The notes beneath the pieces were generated by a model. The model was not told the DNA's origin. It saw only the letters and a program-made list of their open reading frames with translations, and searched no databases. From Planctellipticum variicoloris (GTDB taxonomy: Bacteria > Planctomycetota > Planctomycetia > Planctomycetales > Planctomycetaceae): a stretch of 64,000 nt of DNA. This document shows positions 54,301-61,764 of the stretch, in pieces. The stretch is taken from positions 1,997,557 to 2,061,556 of the forward strand of contig NZ_CP130886.1 in assembly GCF_030622045.1 (NCBI RefSeq), in the 5' to 3' direction. Position 1 is the first letter of the stretch. Every line of letters begins with the position of its first letter. Position numbers and translations under genes: made by a program.

Positions 54301-54330
54301 GGCAAGCCAGACGAACCGTGCGGTACTGGC
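54301..54330. repeat. Dispersed repeat copy B
   Basis: GGCAAGCCAGACGAACCGTG and the following ten bases are a degenerate direct copy of 50535-50564. It sits just outside the right end of the putative two-gene element. Confidence 0.5.
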
Positions 54331-54456
54331 AGGTCGCCCGCCTGTGCGCTTTTCACAGATGGTCCGTCTTTGCCGTCAGCACTCTTCCATCGCCGCCGAA
54401 TGCGGTATCCACGCCCAACCCATCTCTGAGTCGGCCCCGGCCCCGCCCGTGGCGGG

Positions 54457-55164
54457 TCAGGCGGCGCGGGATTGGCGGCGCTTGGAGAGGGATTCGAACG
54501 GGACCGCGGCGGGCAGCTCGGCGTGAATCTCGTCGGCGTCGCGGGTCATCACGCGGTGTTCGTAGACGATGCGCAGAAACTGGGGAAAGTCTGCCCAGGC
54601 TCCCGGTTGCCGGTTCCACCGGCTGGCCACGACGTGAAAGAACTGCATCTCGAACTTTGCAATGACCAGATCCTGGACCGACTGGACCGGGTCAATATCC
54701 TCCGGAGTCCAGGGGCGCGGGCAGAGTGCGTAAGCTTCGGGATGCCCTTCGCGTCTGCAGGACGGCACCGGCTCGATCACCGCCAGCAGGCCCGAATCGT
54801 GGAGGGTCGTGGGGAACACCCGGCAGGCGGCGGGACGGTGCGAATAAGCCCCGCACGAGCCCCGGCCGCGCGGGAATTCCGTCGACGGCGATTCTTCATT
54901 CAGAAACTGGCAGCGCGTCGAGCCCGGCATGGTGGCGCTGGGGACATGCTGCAGACAGATGGCGAATGGGGTCTCAGGTTCGTCGTCAAAATGGAAGTGG
55001 GGGGCGTAACGGCCGGCGATGACCCCCTGCGAGTCTTCCCAGCGGCAGGCGAAATCCCAGAAACTTGCCCCGCGGTCGCGTTCGATGCGCAGGACGTCCG
55101 CACCGCTGAGCGGTACCGCAAACGAGCGGCAGCATCCCGCGTGGCATCCCGCGCAGATTGACAT
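54457..55164 (-). CDS. YkgJ-type cysteine-cluster protein
   Basis: 235 residues. An N-terminal CAGCHAGCC cluster, then a Cys at SFWDFACRWE, CLQHV, RCQFLNE, GSCGAYSHRPAACRVFP and SCRREGH: the Cys pattern of the YkgJ (UPF0153) family, thought to bind zinc or an iron-sulfur cluster. The CxxCxxxCC start and the RPxxCRxFP motif are clear. Members are cytoplasmic and of unproven function; some occur near flagellar genes. Here the chemotaxis operon lies 570 bases beyond a small membrane protein gene on the same strand, which may be chance. Confidence 0.85.
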   Translation of the reverse strand: MSICAGCHAGCCRSFAVPLSGADVLRIERDRGASFWDFACRWEDSQGVIAGRYAPHFHFDDEPETPFAICLQHVPSATMPGSTRCQFLNEESPSTEFPRGRGSCGAYSHRPAACRVFPTTLHDSGLLAVIEPVPSCRREGHPEAYALCPRPWTPEDIDPVQSVQDLVIAKFEMQFFHVVASRWNRQPGAWADFPQFLRIVYEHRVMTRDADEIHAELPAAVPFESLSKRRQSRAA

Positions 55165-55340
55165 GGTCGATCCCTGACCCGAGCCCGGAGGGCGCAGCAG
55201 TCACCGCACCCTGTCCTTGTCCGGTATCGACATCGCCCGACCGCCCGCTGCAACCGGTTCGCCTGCCAGCCTCCGGTTGACGACTGATTCGGCCTGGCAA
55301 CCGGCGAAATCCGCCGGTTGGCGGTTCGCCGCAGATGAAG

Positions 55341-55670
55341 TCAACTCTCGCCGAACACAAACTCCAGCGTCTCGACGCACCAGTCGACGAAGGTTTCGAG
55401 CCAGGGCCAGTTTTCCGCCAGCCAGATCAGCGGCAGGTAGTAGATCTCGAGAAAGGGTTCCAGCCAACCGCCGGCAATTTCGAGGCGCGAGTAGAGATAG
55501 ACGACAATGGGCAGGCTGAGGACGTAGCCGAACGGCGCCCCCAGAAGCAGGAGCACCAGCCAGCCGCACCGGACCCGCGGCGGAAACCGCAGGCGAATCC
55601 GCCACCATCCGGCTGCCAGTTGCAGCCGGACGCCAAACCGAAATCGTCGGCGACCTGTGGGCGTCATCAT
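55341..55670 (-). CDS. Small membrane protein of unknown function
   Basis: 109 residues; ATG 55667 may be used instead of 55670. A basic N-terminus (TPTGRRRFRFGVRLQ) precedes one long hydrophobic helix (GWLVLLLLGAPFGYVLSLPIVVYL) and an aromatic, acidic C-terminus with a weaker hydrophobic part (FLEIYYLPLIWLAENWPWLE). The bias of codon positions fits a real gene. No domain was recognised; it sits between the YkgJ gene and cheR. Confidence 0.55.
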   Translation of the reverse strand: MMTPTGRRRFRFGVRLQLAAGWWRIRLRFPPRVRCGWLVLLLLGAPFGYVLSLPIVVYLYSRLEIAGGWLEPFLEIYYLPLIWLAENWPWLETFVDWCVETLEFVFGES

Positions 55671-55737
55671 GCCGGGATGCTAACACGGTCGCCGATGAGT
55701 CGGGAACCGCAGTTCCCGACGTCGCGCCCCGTATCTC

Positions 55738-56568
55738 TCAGACTCGGACAGCGCTCATCGGCCGATAAACTGCGGCCTTGCAGTCGCGGTTCCGGTCGAA
55801 CTTGTCCGTAATCCCCATGACGGTCTCGGCGGCGCCGAGGATCAGGTAACCGTCAGAGCGGAGCATGCCGGACATCCGATCAAGAATCCGTTTCTTGACA
55901 TCGTTCTCAAAGTAAATGAGAACATTGCGGCACATGATCAGATCGAACTGGCCCAGGTGGGTGAAGTTGTCGAGGAGATTGAGCGAGCGGTATTGGATGT
56001 GCTTTTTCAGAACGGATTTGATCTTCCAGCCGGTCGGGACCTGCTCGAAGTTCTTCATCAGGTGCTGAATCGGCAGTCCCCGCTGAACCTCGAACTGCGA
56101 ATAGACCCCTTCTTCGGCGCGAGCCAGCGCCTTGGTGCACAGGTCCGTGCCGACGATGTCGATCTTCCACGACTCAAGCTGCGGGAAGGAATCCAGCAGC
56201 ATCATCGCCAGGGAGTACGGCTCCTGGCCGGTCGAAGCCGCGGCGCACCAGATTCGCAGACGGGCGGAGGACTTGCGGGACTCCAGAATCGGAGGAAGCA
56301 GCAGGTCTCGCAGTTCGTCGAAAGGAGTCTTGTCGCGGAAGAACAGCGTTTCGTTGGTCGTCATCGCTTCCGTGACGGCCGAGTTGAGACGCTCGTTGTT
56401 GTTCCGGCGCAGATCCAGTACGAGTTGTTCCAGGCCCGCCAGCCCCCAGGTCTGAGCAACGGGAATCAGCCGGGCCTCAAGGAGGTACTCCTTACTGGGG
56501 CCCAGGTACAGACCGGATCGCTTGAGCAGGAACGCGCACAGGAATTCGTAATCAGAACTCGCAATCAT
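55738..56568 (-). CDS. cheR: Chemotaxis protein methyltransferase
   Basis: 276 residues. CheR adds methyl groups from SAM to glutamates of chemoreceptors. The N-terminal helical domain (about 1-75) is followed by NETLFFRDKTPFDELRDLLL, the CheR signature, then the SAM-binding IWCAAASTGQEPYSLAMM, and the late CRNVLIYFENDVKKRIL. No TPR or extra domain is attached. Its start overlaps the cheB stop by 4 bases. It has the last position in the operon, with a normal length. Confidence 0.95.
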   Translation of the reverse strand: MIASSDYEFLCAFLLKRSGLYLGPSKEYLLEARLIPVAQTWGLAGLEQLVLDLRRNNNERLNSAVTEAMTTNETLFFRDKTPFDELRDLLLPPILESRKSSARLRIWCAAASTGQEPYSLAMMLLDSFPQLESWKIDIVGTDLCTKALARAEEGVYSQFEVQRGLPIQHLMKNFEQVPTGWKIKSVLKKHIQYRSLNLLDNFTHLGQFDLIMCRNVLIYFENDVKKRILDRMSGMLRSDGYLILGAAETVMGITDKFDRNRDCKAAVYRPMSAVRV

Positions 56569-57644
56569 CCGGCGACCTCCTGCAGGCTGCGACGCAGGAT
56601 TGCGCCGGCGATGTCTTGAACGGGGAGCACCTCGTGGGCCAGTCCGGCTCGGACGACGGCCCCCGGCATGCCCCAGACGACGCTCGAGGCTTCGTCCTGC
56701 GCAATCATGTAGCCGCCGCGCTCCACAACTGTGCGAGTCGCCTCAATTCCATCGTCGCCCATGCCCGTCAGCATCACGGCGAGCACGCCGTTGCCGTACC
56801 AGTCGGCGGCGGTGCGGAACATCGGATTGACCGACGGGCGACAGAAGTGCTCCGGCGGACTCTGCGTCAGATGAATCGCCATGCGGTCGTCGCGCTTCGC
56901 GACCTCCATATGGAAGTCCCCGGGGGCGACGTAAGTGTGATTGCGCTCGATCAGCATCCCCTCGGCTCCTTCGAGCGCGGGGCGTCCGGTATCAACGCCC
57001 AGATGCTTCGCAAGCATCGGCGTGAACAGCGGAGGCATATGCTGAGTGATCAATATCGGCAGCGGATAGTCCTGGGGCAGATTGCACAGCACGGCCCGCA
57101 GCGCCTGGGGACCACCGGTGCTCGAGCCGATCACAAGGATCGAGGGCGTTCTGCGGGTACGCGGAGGGGCGGCGGTCGAGACCAGCGGCGCCGCAGGTCG
57201 GGCGGCCGCCGGGGCGCCGGAGCCGCGCTGAGACGAGGGGCTGAGCGCTTTGATCAGCGGGAGCAGTTCGCGGGCGACCTGCTCGATGCTCGCCGAAGTG
57301 CTTGCCGTCACGGGCTTTGCGATGCATCCGGCGGCGCCGAGCGCCAGCGCCTTCATCGTCGTTTCCGCGCCGTCGTAGGTCTGGCCGCTCGCCATAATGA
57401 CCTTGGTCCGCGGAAACTCTTTCTGGATGTGCTGTAGTGCCGTCAGACCGTCCATGACAGGCATTTCGACATCCAGCACGACCACATCCGCGTGTTCCTT
57501 GCGGAGTGCATTCAGCGCGAGCTGGCCGTGCATTGCCGTACCGATCAACCGGATCTCCGGATCCGTCTCAATGGCCCGCGCGAGGAGGCCCCGCACCACC
57601 GCGGAGTCGTCGACCACGAGCACGGTCACTCGATCGGCGCTCAT
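56565..57644 (-). CDS. cheB: Chemotaxis response regulator / protein-glutamate methylesterase
   Basis: 359 residues. Residues 1-125 are a receiver domain (VLVVDDSAVVRGLLARA, phosphoacceptor in VVVLDVEMPVMDGL, Lys in CIAKPV). After a Pro/Ala-rich linker, the methylesterase domain starts at about 165: the nucleophile Ser in LVIGSSTGGPQAL, His in LITQHMPPLFTPML and Asp in VMLTGMGDDGIEATR. It removes methyl groups from receptors and so resets adaptation together with CheR. The start overlaps the receiver gene stop (ATGA), and its stop overlaps cheR. Confidence 0.95.
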   Translation of the reverse strand: MSADRVTVLVVDDSAVVRGLLARAIETDPEIRLIGTAMHGQLALNALRKEHADVVVLDVEMPVMDGLTALQHIQKEFPRTKVIMASGQTYDGAETTMKALALGAAGCIAKPVTASTSASIEQVARELLPLIKALSPSSQRGSGAPAAARPAAPLVSTAAPPRTRRTPSILVIGSSTGGPQALRAVLCNLPQDYPLPILITQHMPPLFTPMLAKHLGVDTGRPALEGAEGMLIERNHTYVAPGDFHMEVAKRDDRMAIHLTQSPPEHFCRPSVNPMFRTAADWYGNGVLAVMLTGMGDDGIEATRTVVERGGYMIAQDEASSVVWGMPGAVVRAGLAHEVLPVQDIAGAILRRSLQEVAG

Positions 57645-58009
57645 AGCAGCCCCGCTTCCTGCAGCTTGTCCCGCACGATGTCTTCGTTGAAGGGCTTCAT
57701 GATGTATTCGTTGGCGCCCGCCTGGATCGCTTCAATGATCCGCTGCATGTCATTCTCGGTCGTGCACATCACCACCTTGGGCTGCGGGACCGAGCTGTCC
57801 GCGCGCAGCGCCTTCAGGAACGACAGGCCGTCCATGACGGGCATGTTCCAGTCCAGCAGCACCGCATCGACCGGGCCTTGCTCGCGCACGACGCGGAGAG
57901 CGTCCTGACCATCCTCGGCTTCAAGGACTTCGAAGCCCAGTTGCCGAACCATGCGTCCGGCCGCAAGGCGAACGGCGCGAGAATCGTCGACCAGCAGGAT
58001 TCGTTTCAT
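57641..58009 (-). CDS. cheY: Single-domain receiver protein, CheY type
   Basis: 122 residues from ATG 58009. A stand-alone receiver: acidic pair in ILLVDDSRAVRLAAGRM, phosphoacceptor Asp in VLLDWNMPVMDGLSFL, Thr in VMCTTEND and Lys in YIMKPFNED. It carries the signal from CheA to the flagellar motor or to another output; it could also belong to a type IV-pilus-like chemosensory pathway. It overlaps cheB by 4 bases, and a hairpin separates it from the receptor gene upstream. Confidence 0.9.
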   Translation of the reverse strand: MKRILLVDDSRAVRLAAGRMVRQLGFEVLEAEDGQDALRVVREQGPVDAVLLDWNMPVMDGLSFLKALRADSSVPQPKVVMCTTENDMQRIIEAIQAGANEYIMKPFNEDIVRDKLQEAGLL

Positions 58010-58078
58010 GGCATGGCCGTCCACTGCGGAGCGCAAATCACCCCTGTCCGCCGCCGCGACGGACAATTTCAAAGCAAT

Positions 58079-58116
58079 GGGGGCGGCGCTCCGGTGCAGC
58101 CGGGACGCCGCCCCCC
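58079..58116 (-). terminator. GC-rich hairpin between receptor and cheY genes
   Basis: GGGGCGGCG (58080-58088) can pair with CGCCGCCCC across about 16 bases that also partly pair. On the minus strand it follows the receptor gene stop by about 25 bases and is followed only by a weak T stretch, so it may attenuate rather than end transcription into cheY-cheB-cheR. Confidence 0.5.
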
Positions 58117-58140
58117 GCAATTACAACTCTCAAGTCTAGG

Positions 58141-61100
58141 TTACAAAGCGCGCATCCGCTTCAGGAAATCGGTGGCGACGCTGTCCAGTCGCGTCGATTC
58201 CTGGGCCAGCCCCTCGGACGCGGCCAGGATATCGCTGGCCCCCCGTCCACCTTCGTCCGCGGCCTGCGACACGCCCGCGATATTGCTGGAGACTTCCGCC
58301 GTGCCCCGGGCGGCTTCGGCGACATTCCGGGAGATCTCATTGGTCGCCGCCGTCTGTTCCTCGACGGCACTCGCAATCGTCGTCGAGATCTCGTTGATCT
58401 TGCGAATGTTGTCGCCGATCGAGCCGATGGCGGTGACGGCCGTCGAGGTTGCGCCCTGGATCGCGTTGATCTTCTGGCTGATCTCCTCGGTCGCCTTGGC
58501 GGTCTGGCGGGCGAGTTCCTTCACTTCGTTTGCGACGACCGCAAAGCCTTTGCCCGCTTCGCCCGCCCGGGCCGCTTCAATCGTGGCGTTCAGGGCCAGC
58601 AGGTTGGTCTGCTGGGCGATGGACGTGATCACCTTGACCACGTGGCCGATCTCGTTGCTGGAGTCGCCGAGCTGACGAATCGTCACGTTCGTCCGATCAG
58701 CCTCGGAAACGGCGTTCGCCGTCATCTTGGACGCTTCCTGCACGTGCCGGGCAATCTCGGCGATGGACTTGCTCAGCTCTTCCGCGGCGGAAGAAACCGT
58801 CTCGACGTTGCGAGTGGCCTCTTCCGAAGCGGCTGCCACGACCTGCGACTGGCGGGCCGTTTCCTCGCTCGCCGCGGCCATCGACTTGGAACTGGCCTGC
58901 ATCTCCGTCGCAGACGACGTCACGATCTCGACGACGGCCTTGACGTCCCGTTCGAAGTCGTTGGCCAGCTTGACCTGCCCGGTCACAACCGACCAGGCGA
59001 CCATCGGACCGACGTAGGTTCCCGACTTATCGGTGATGGCGCTGATGCTGAGATCGAGAAACTCCTCGCCGAGCTGGATGCGGGCCTTGTGCGGCAGGTT
59101 GCGCGGATCGGCCAGCAACTTCCGCTGCATTTCGGGGTTCTTGTGGAAGATGTCGATCTTCTGGCCCAGCAACTGGTTGACGGGCCGCGGCAGCAGGTGC
59201 TCGATTTTCTTGAGCGTGGCGATCGAGCAGGGGTTGATGTAGACCAGCTCGAGGTCGCGATTGGCCAGCATGACGTTAATCGGCAACTGATCCATCATGT
59301 TCTGGATGCGGCTGACTTCCGCTTCCATTTTCACCTTTTCCGTGATGATCTCCCAGGAAACCATCGGGCCGAGGTACTTGCCGGTATTGTCGGAGATGGC
59401 CGAAACGCTGAGGTCGAGCCATTCGTCGGCCAGTTGGATGCGAGCGTTGTGCGGCAGGTTGCGCGGGTCGCCGAGCAGCTTCCGCTGCATTTCGGGATTC
59501 TTGTGGAAGATGTCGATCTTCTGGCCGATCAGTTGATCGACGGGGCGCGGCAGCAGATGCTCCAGTCTCTTCAGCGTGCGCCGAGAACTCGGATTCATGT
59601 AGACCAGCTCGAAGTCGCGGTTGGCGAGCAGCACGTTGATGGGCATGTTCTCCACCATGCTGTTGATCCGCGCCTGCTCCGTCTGATCCCGCAGGCGGGT
59701 CATCGACTGCGACACCAGACGCCCCACGTTGCGAAGCGTTTCGCGCCGCTCGTCCGACAGCGACAGCGTGGTGGTGGCGAAGAAGTCCAACGTACCGACC
59801 ACTTTCCCGTCAATCTCGATGGGAATCGCAATGCCCGACTTGACTCCGGCCCGCTGGGCGACGGGAGCACGGACGCAGTCTGTGACCTTTGCGAGATCTT
59901 CGACGAACACCAGATCGCGCTGCCGCCAGGCGCGCCCGCTGAGGCCGACTCCCTCCGCAAACGACGCGGTCGCAGTCACCCGGGCGAACTCCGGCGTCAC
60001 CGTCCCCGATTCTGCCGTGAACTTGAGCGTCCGGTCGGCCGGATCGACGGCCCAGTAGGAGCCGTAGGCCCAGCCGAACCCCTCGCGCACCGTCTGCAGC
60101 GCTGCGATGGCGGCCTTCTCGGACGTCTCGGCGGACTGCACCGCTGCAAGGACCTGATTGACCGCCGACTGATTCTGAGCGTTCTCGGCCGTTCGCGCCG
60201 TCTCGTGGCGTTCCGTCGTGACGTCGAACAGCGAGACCGAAACGCCTGTGCGACGTCCGTCTGCGGAATGAACCGGAGACAGCACGACATTCAAAGTTGC
60301 GCCAGCGATCGAAGCGTCGAAGGAACGCGCCGCGGAAAGCTGCTGCAACTCGTTCCGGAGAGTCGGAATTGCCGTGAACAGCCGCTCAATCGAGCCCCCC
60401 ACGAGTTGTTCGGGGCCGAATCCCAGAGCGGACGCAAGCTGCCGAACCTGCTCGTGCCCCTTGCGATTGAGATAGGTGACGACGCCGTTGCCGTCGACGT
60501 ACAACATCGCCTGCGGAGCGGCTTCCACCATGCCGTAGAAGTTGTCCGTGCCGGGGGCCGTCTGCGGAACGGCGGGAATCGTGCTGGCGGTCATCTCGAT
60601 CTTCTCCTGAGGCAGAGCGGGCTCTTCCAAAGAGAGTCCCAGAGTGGTTTCGGAAGTGGTTGAATACGAATCGGAAGCGAAATCATCGGAATCGGAAGAC
60701 AACGAATCGGTGTTGCCGGAAGAGGCCGTTGCGGCGCCGACCAGCACGGGCTGTCGGGACGTCTTGAGCGCGGCGCCTTCGAGCATCTTCGCCGCGACAG
60801 CCCCGACGGCCGCGGTCCACGCCTCTGCCACGTCGTCGGTCCAGACCTTCGGACCGGCAAACTCTCCCAGAACATCCAGCAGCGTCGTCCCGACCAGCGG
60901 ATAATCGGTTTCTGCGGCGCCGTAATCGACGTGCCGGCCTCCCAGATCGTGCAACAGCCGTTCGAGCGCCTCCGGTCGTTCGAGGGAGCGGATGACGATC
61001 ACCAGCGACTGGACGAGCTTGCGACGCTGCTCCTCCAGATCCGCGCCGGCAAACATGGGCTTCAGATGCGGATGCCGCTGAAACAGTTCGTCGTAGAACC

Positions 61101-61173
61101 GCGCCGACCACACATCGGCGTGAGGCGCCAGCGCCGCGAAAGTTGACGTCAGGAGTTCGACATTCAGGCTCAC
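58141..61173 (-). CDS. Soluble globin-coupled chemoreceptor with PAS, GAF and duplicated PAS domains
   Basis: 1010 residues and no membrane helix, so a cytoplasmic receptor. Domains: globin at 1-135 (FYDELFQRHPHLKPMF; proximal His probably in GGRHVDYGAAETDYPLVG); Ser/Thr-rich linker; PAS at about 215-330; GAF at about 350-495; two PAS domains at about 505-630 and 630-750 that share long identical runs (IDIFHKNPEMQRKLL, DPRNLPH), a recent duplication; and a methyl-accepting signalling domain at about 760-1005 with the hairpin tip QQTNLLALNATIEAARAGE. Oxygen or redox sensing is likely. It lies between cheW and cheY in the operon and is presumably that system's main receptor. Confidence 0.92.
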   Translation of the reverse strand: MSLNVELLTSTFAALAPHADVWSARFYDELFQRHPHLKPMFAGADLEEQRRKLVQSLVIVIRSLERPEALERLLHDLGGRHVDYGAAETDYPLVGTTLLDVLGEFAGPKVWTDDVAEAWTAAVGAVAAKMLEGAALKTSRQPVLVGAATASSGNTDSLSSDSDDFASDSYSTTSETTLGLSLEEPALPQEKIEMTASTIPAVPQTAPGTDNFYGMVEAAPQAMLYVDGNGVVTYLNRKGHEQVRQLASALGFGPEQLVGGSIERLFTAIPTLRNELQQLSAARSFDASIAGATLNVVLSPVHSADGRRTGVSVSLFDVTTERHETARTAENAQNQSAVNQVLAAVQSAETSEKAAIAALQTVREGFGWAYGSYWAVDPADRTLKFTAESGTVTPEFARVTATASFAEGVGLSGRAWRQRDLVFVEDLAKVTDCVRAPVAQRAGVKSGIAIPIEIDGKVVGTLDFFATTTLSLSDERRETLRNVGRLVSQSMTRLRDQTEQARINSMVENMPINVLLANRDFELVYMNPSSRRTLKRLEHLLPRPVDQLIGQKIDIFHKNPEMQRKLLGDPRNLPHNARIQLADEWLDLSVSAISDNTGKYLGPMVSWEIITEKVKMEAEVSRIQNMMDQLPINVMLANRDLELVYINPCSIATLKKIEHLLPRPVNQLLGQKIDIFHKNPEMQRKLLADPRNLPHKARIQLGEEFLDLSISAITDKSGTYVGPMVAWSVVTGQVKLANDFERDVKAVVEIVTSSATEMQASSKSMAAASEETARQSQVVAAASEEATRNVETVSSAAEELSKSIAEIARHVQEASKMTANAVSEADRTNVTIRQLGDSSNEIGHVVKVITSIAQQTNLLALNATIEAARAGEAGKGFAVVANEVKELARQTAKATEEISQKINAIQGATSTAVTAIGSIGDNIRKINEISTTIASAVEEQTAATNEISRNVAEAARGTAEVSSNIAGVSQAADEGGRGASDILAASEGLAQESTRLDSVATDFLKRMRAL

Positions 61174-61287
61174 GGGGAGTGTCTCTTCAGCGGGGCCCGA
61201 TGGGCGACAGGACAGTTCGCTCCGCGCAAGGCCCCCGACCGATTCCCTGGACGAAGGATGAGTGACAGCCAGCCGAGCCCTGGTCCC

Positions 61288-61764
61288 TCAGGGAAGTGAC
61301 AACAATGCCGGCACGTCCAGAATCACAAACAGTCCCCGCTCCATTCGGAAGACTCCGGAAGTTACCTGCTTCCACTGCGCGGCGACGGTTCGTGGCGCCG
61401 GCTCCAGATCCTGGGCCGCCACGTTAATGACGTCGCCGACTTCGTCGACGAGCAGGCTGAACGGCTCGCCCCGGTGCTGCACCACGACGTTGATGCTCTT
61501 CCGGTCTTCCGGCAGATCGGGCAGACCGAGCCGCCTCCGCAAATTGACGGCCGTGACGATCTGTCCGCGGAGATTCAACAGACCGGCGATCTCCCGCCGC
61601 GCCAGCGGCGTCCGCGAAATCGTCTGCGGATTGAGCACCTCCTGAACCACGTTGACCCGGACACCCAGAAGCTGCTTGTCGATCCAGAACGAAACGTACT
61701 GGTTCTGGTAGTCCAGATGCCGGGACACGATATTCGATTCCTGAGTCGCGAGTGCGGTGCTCAT
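61288..61764 (-). CDS. cheW: Chemotaxis coupling protein
   Basis: 158 residues from ATG 61764, which overlaps the cheA stop by 4 bases. CheW links receptors to CheA. The core reads [54 protein letters not shown] and [14 protein letters not shown], the usual SH3-like double barrel at normal length with no added domain. A 20-residue unstructured start precedes it. The gene for the receptor follows after 114 bases. Confidence 0.94.
   Translation of the reverse strand: MSTALATQESNIVSRHLDYQNQYVSFWIDKQLLGVRVNVVQEVLNPQTISRTPLARREIAGLLNLRGQIVTAVNLRRRLGLPDLPEDRKSINVVVQHRGEPFSLLVDEVGDVINVAAQDLEPAPRTVAAQWKQVTSGVFRMERGLFVILDVPALLSLP

Noticed and set aside
58642-60663. 673-codon plus-strand frame opposite the chemoreceptor
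   Set aside because: Its internal repetition only mirrors the duplicated PAS domains of the receptor gene.
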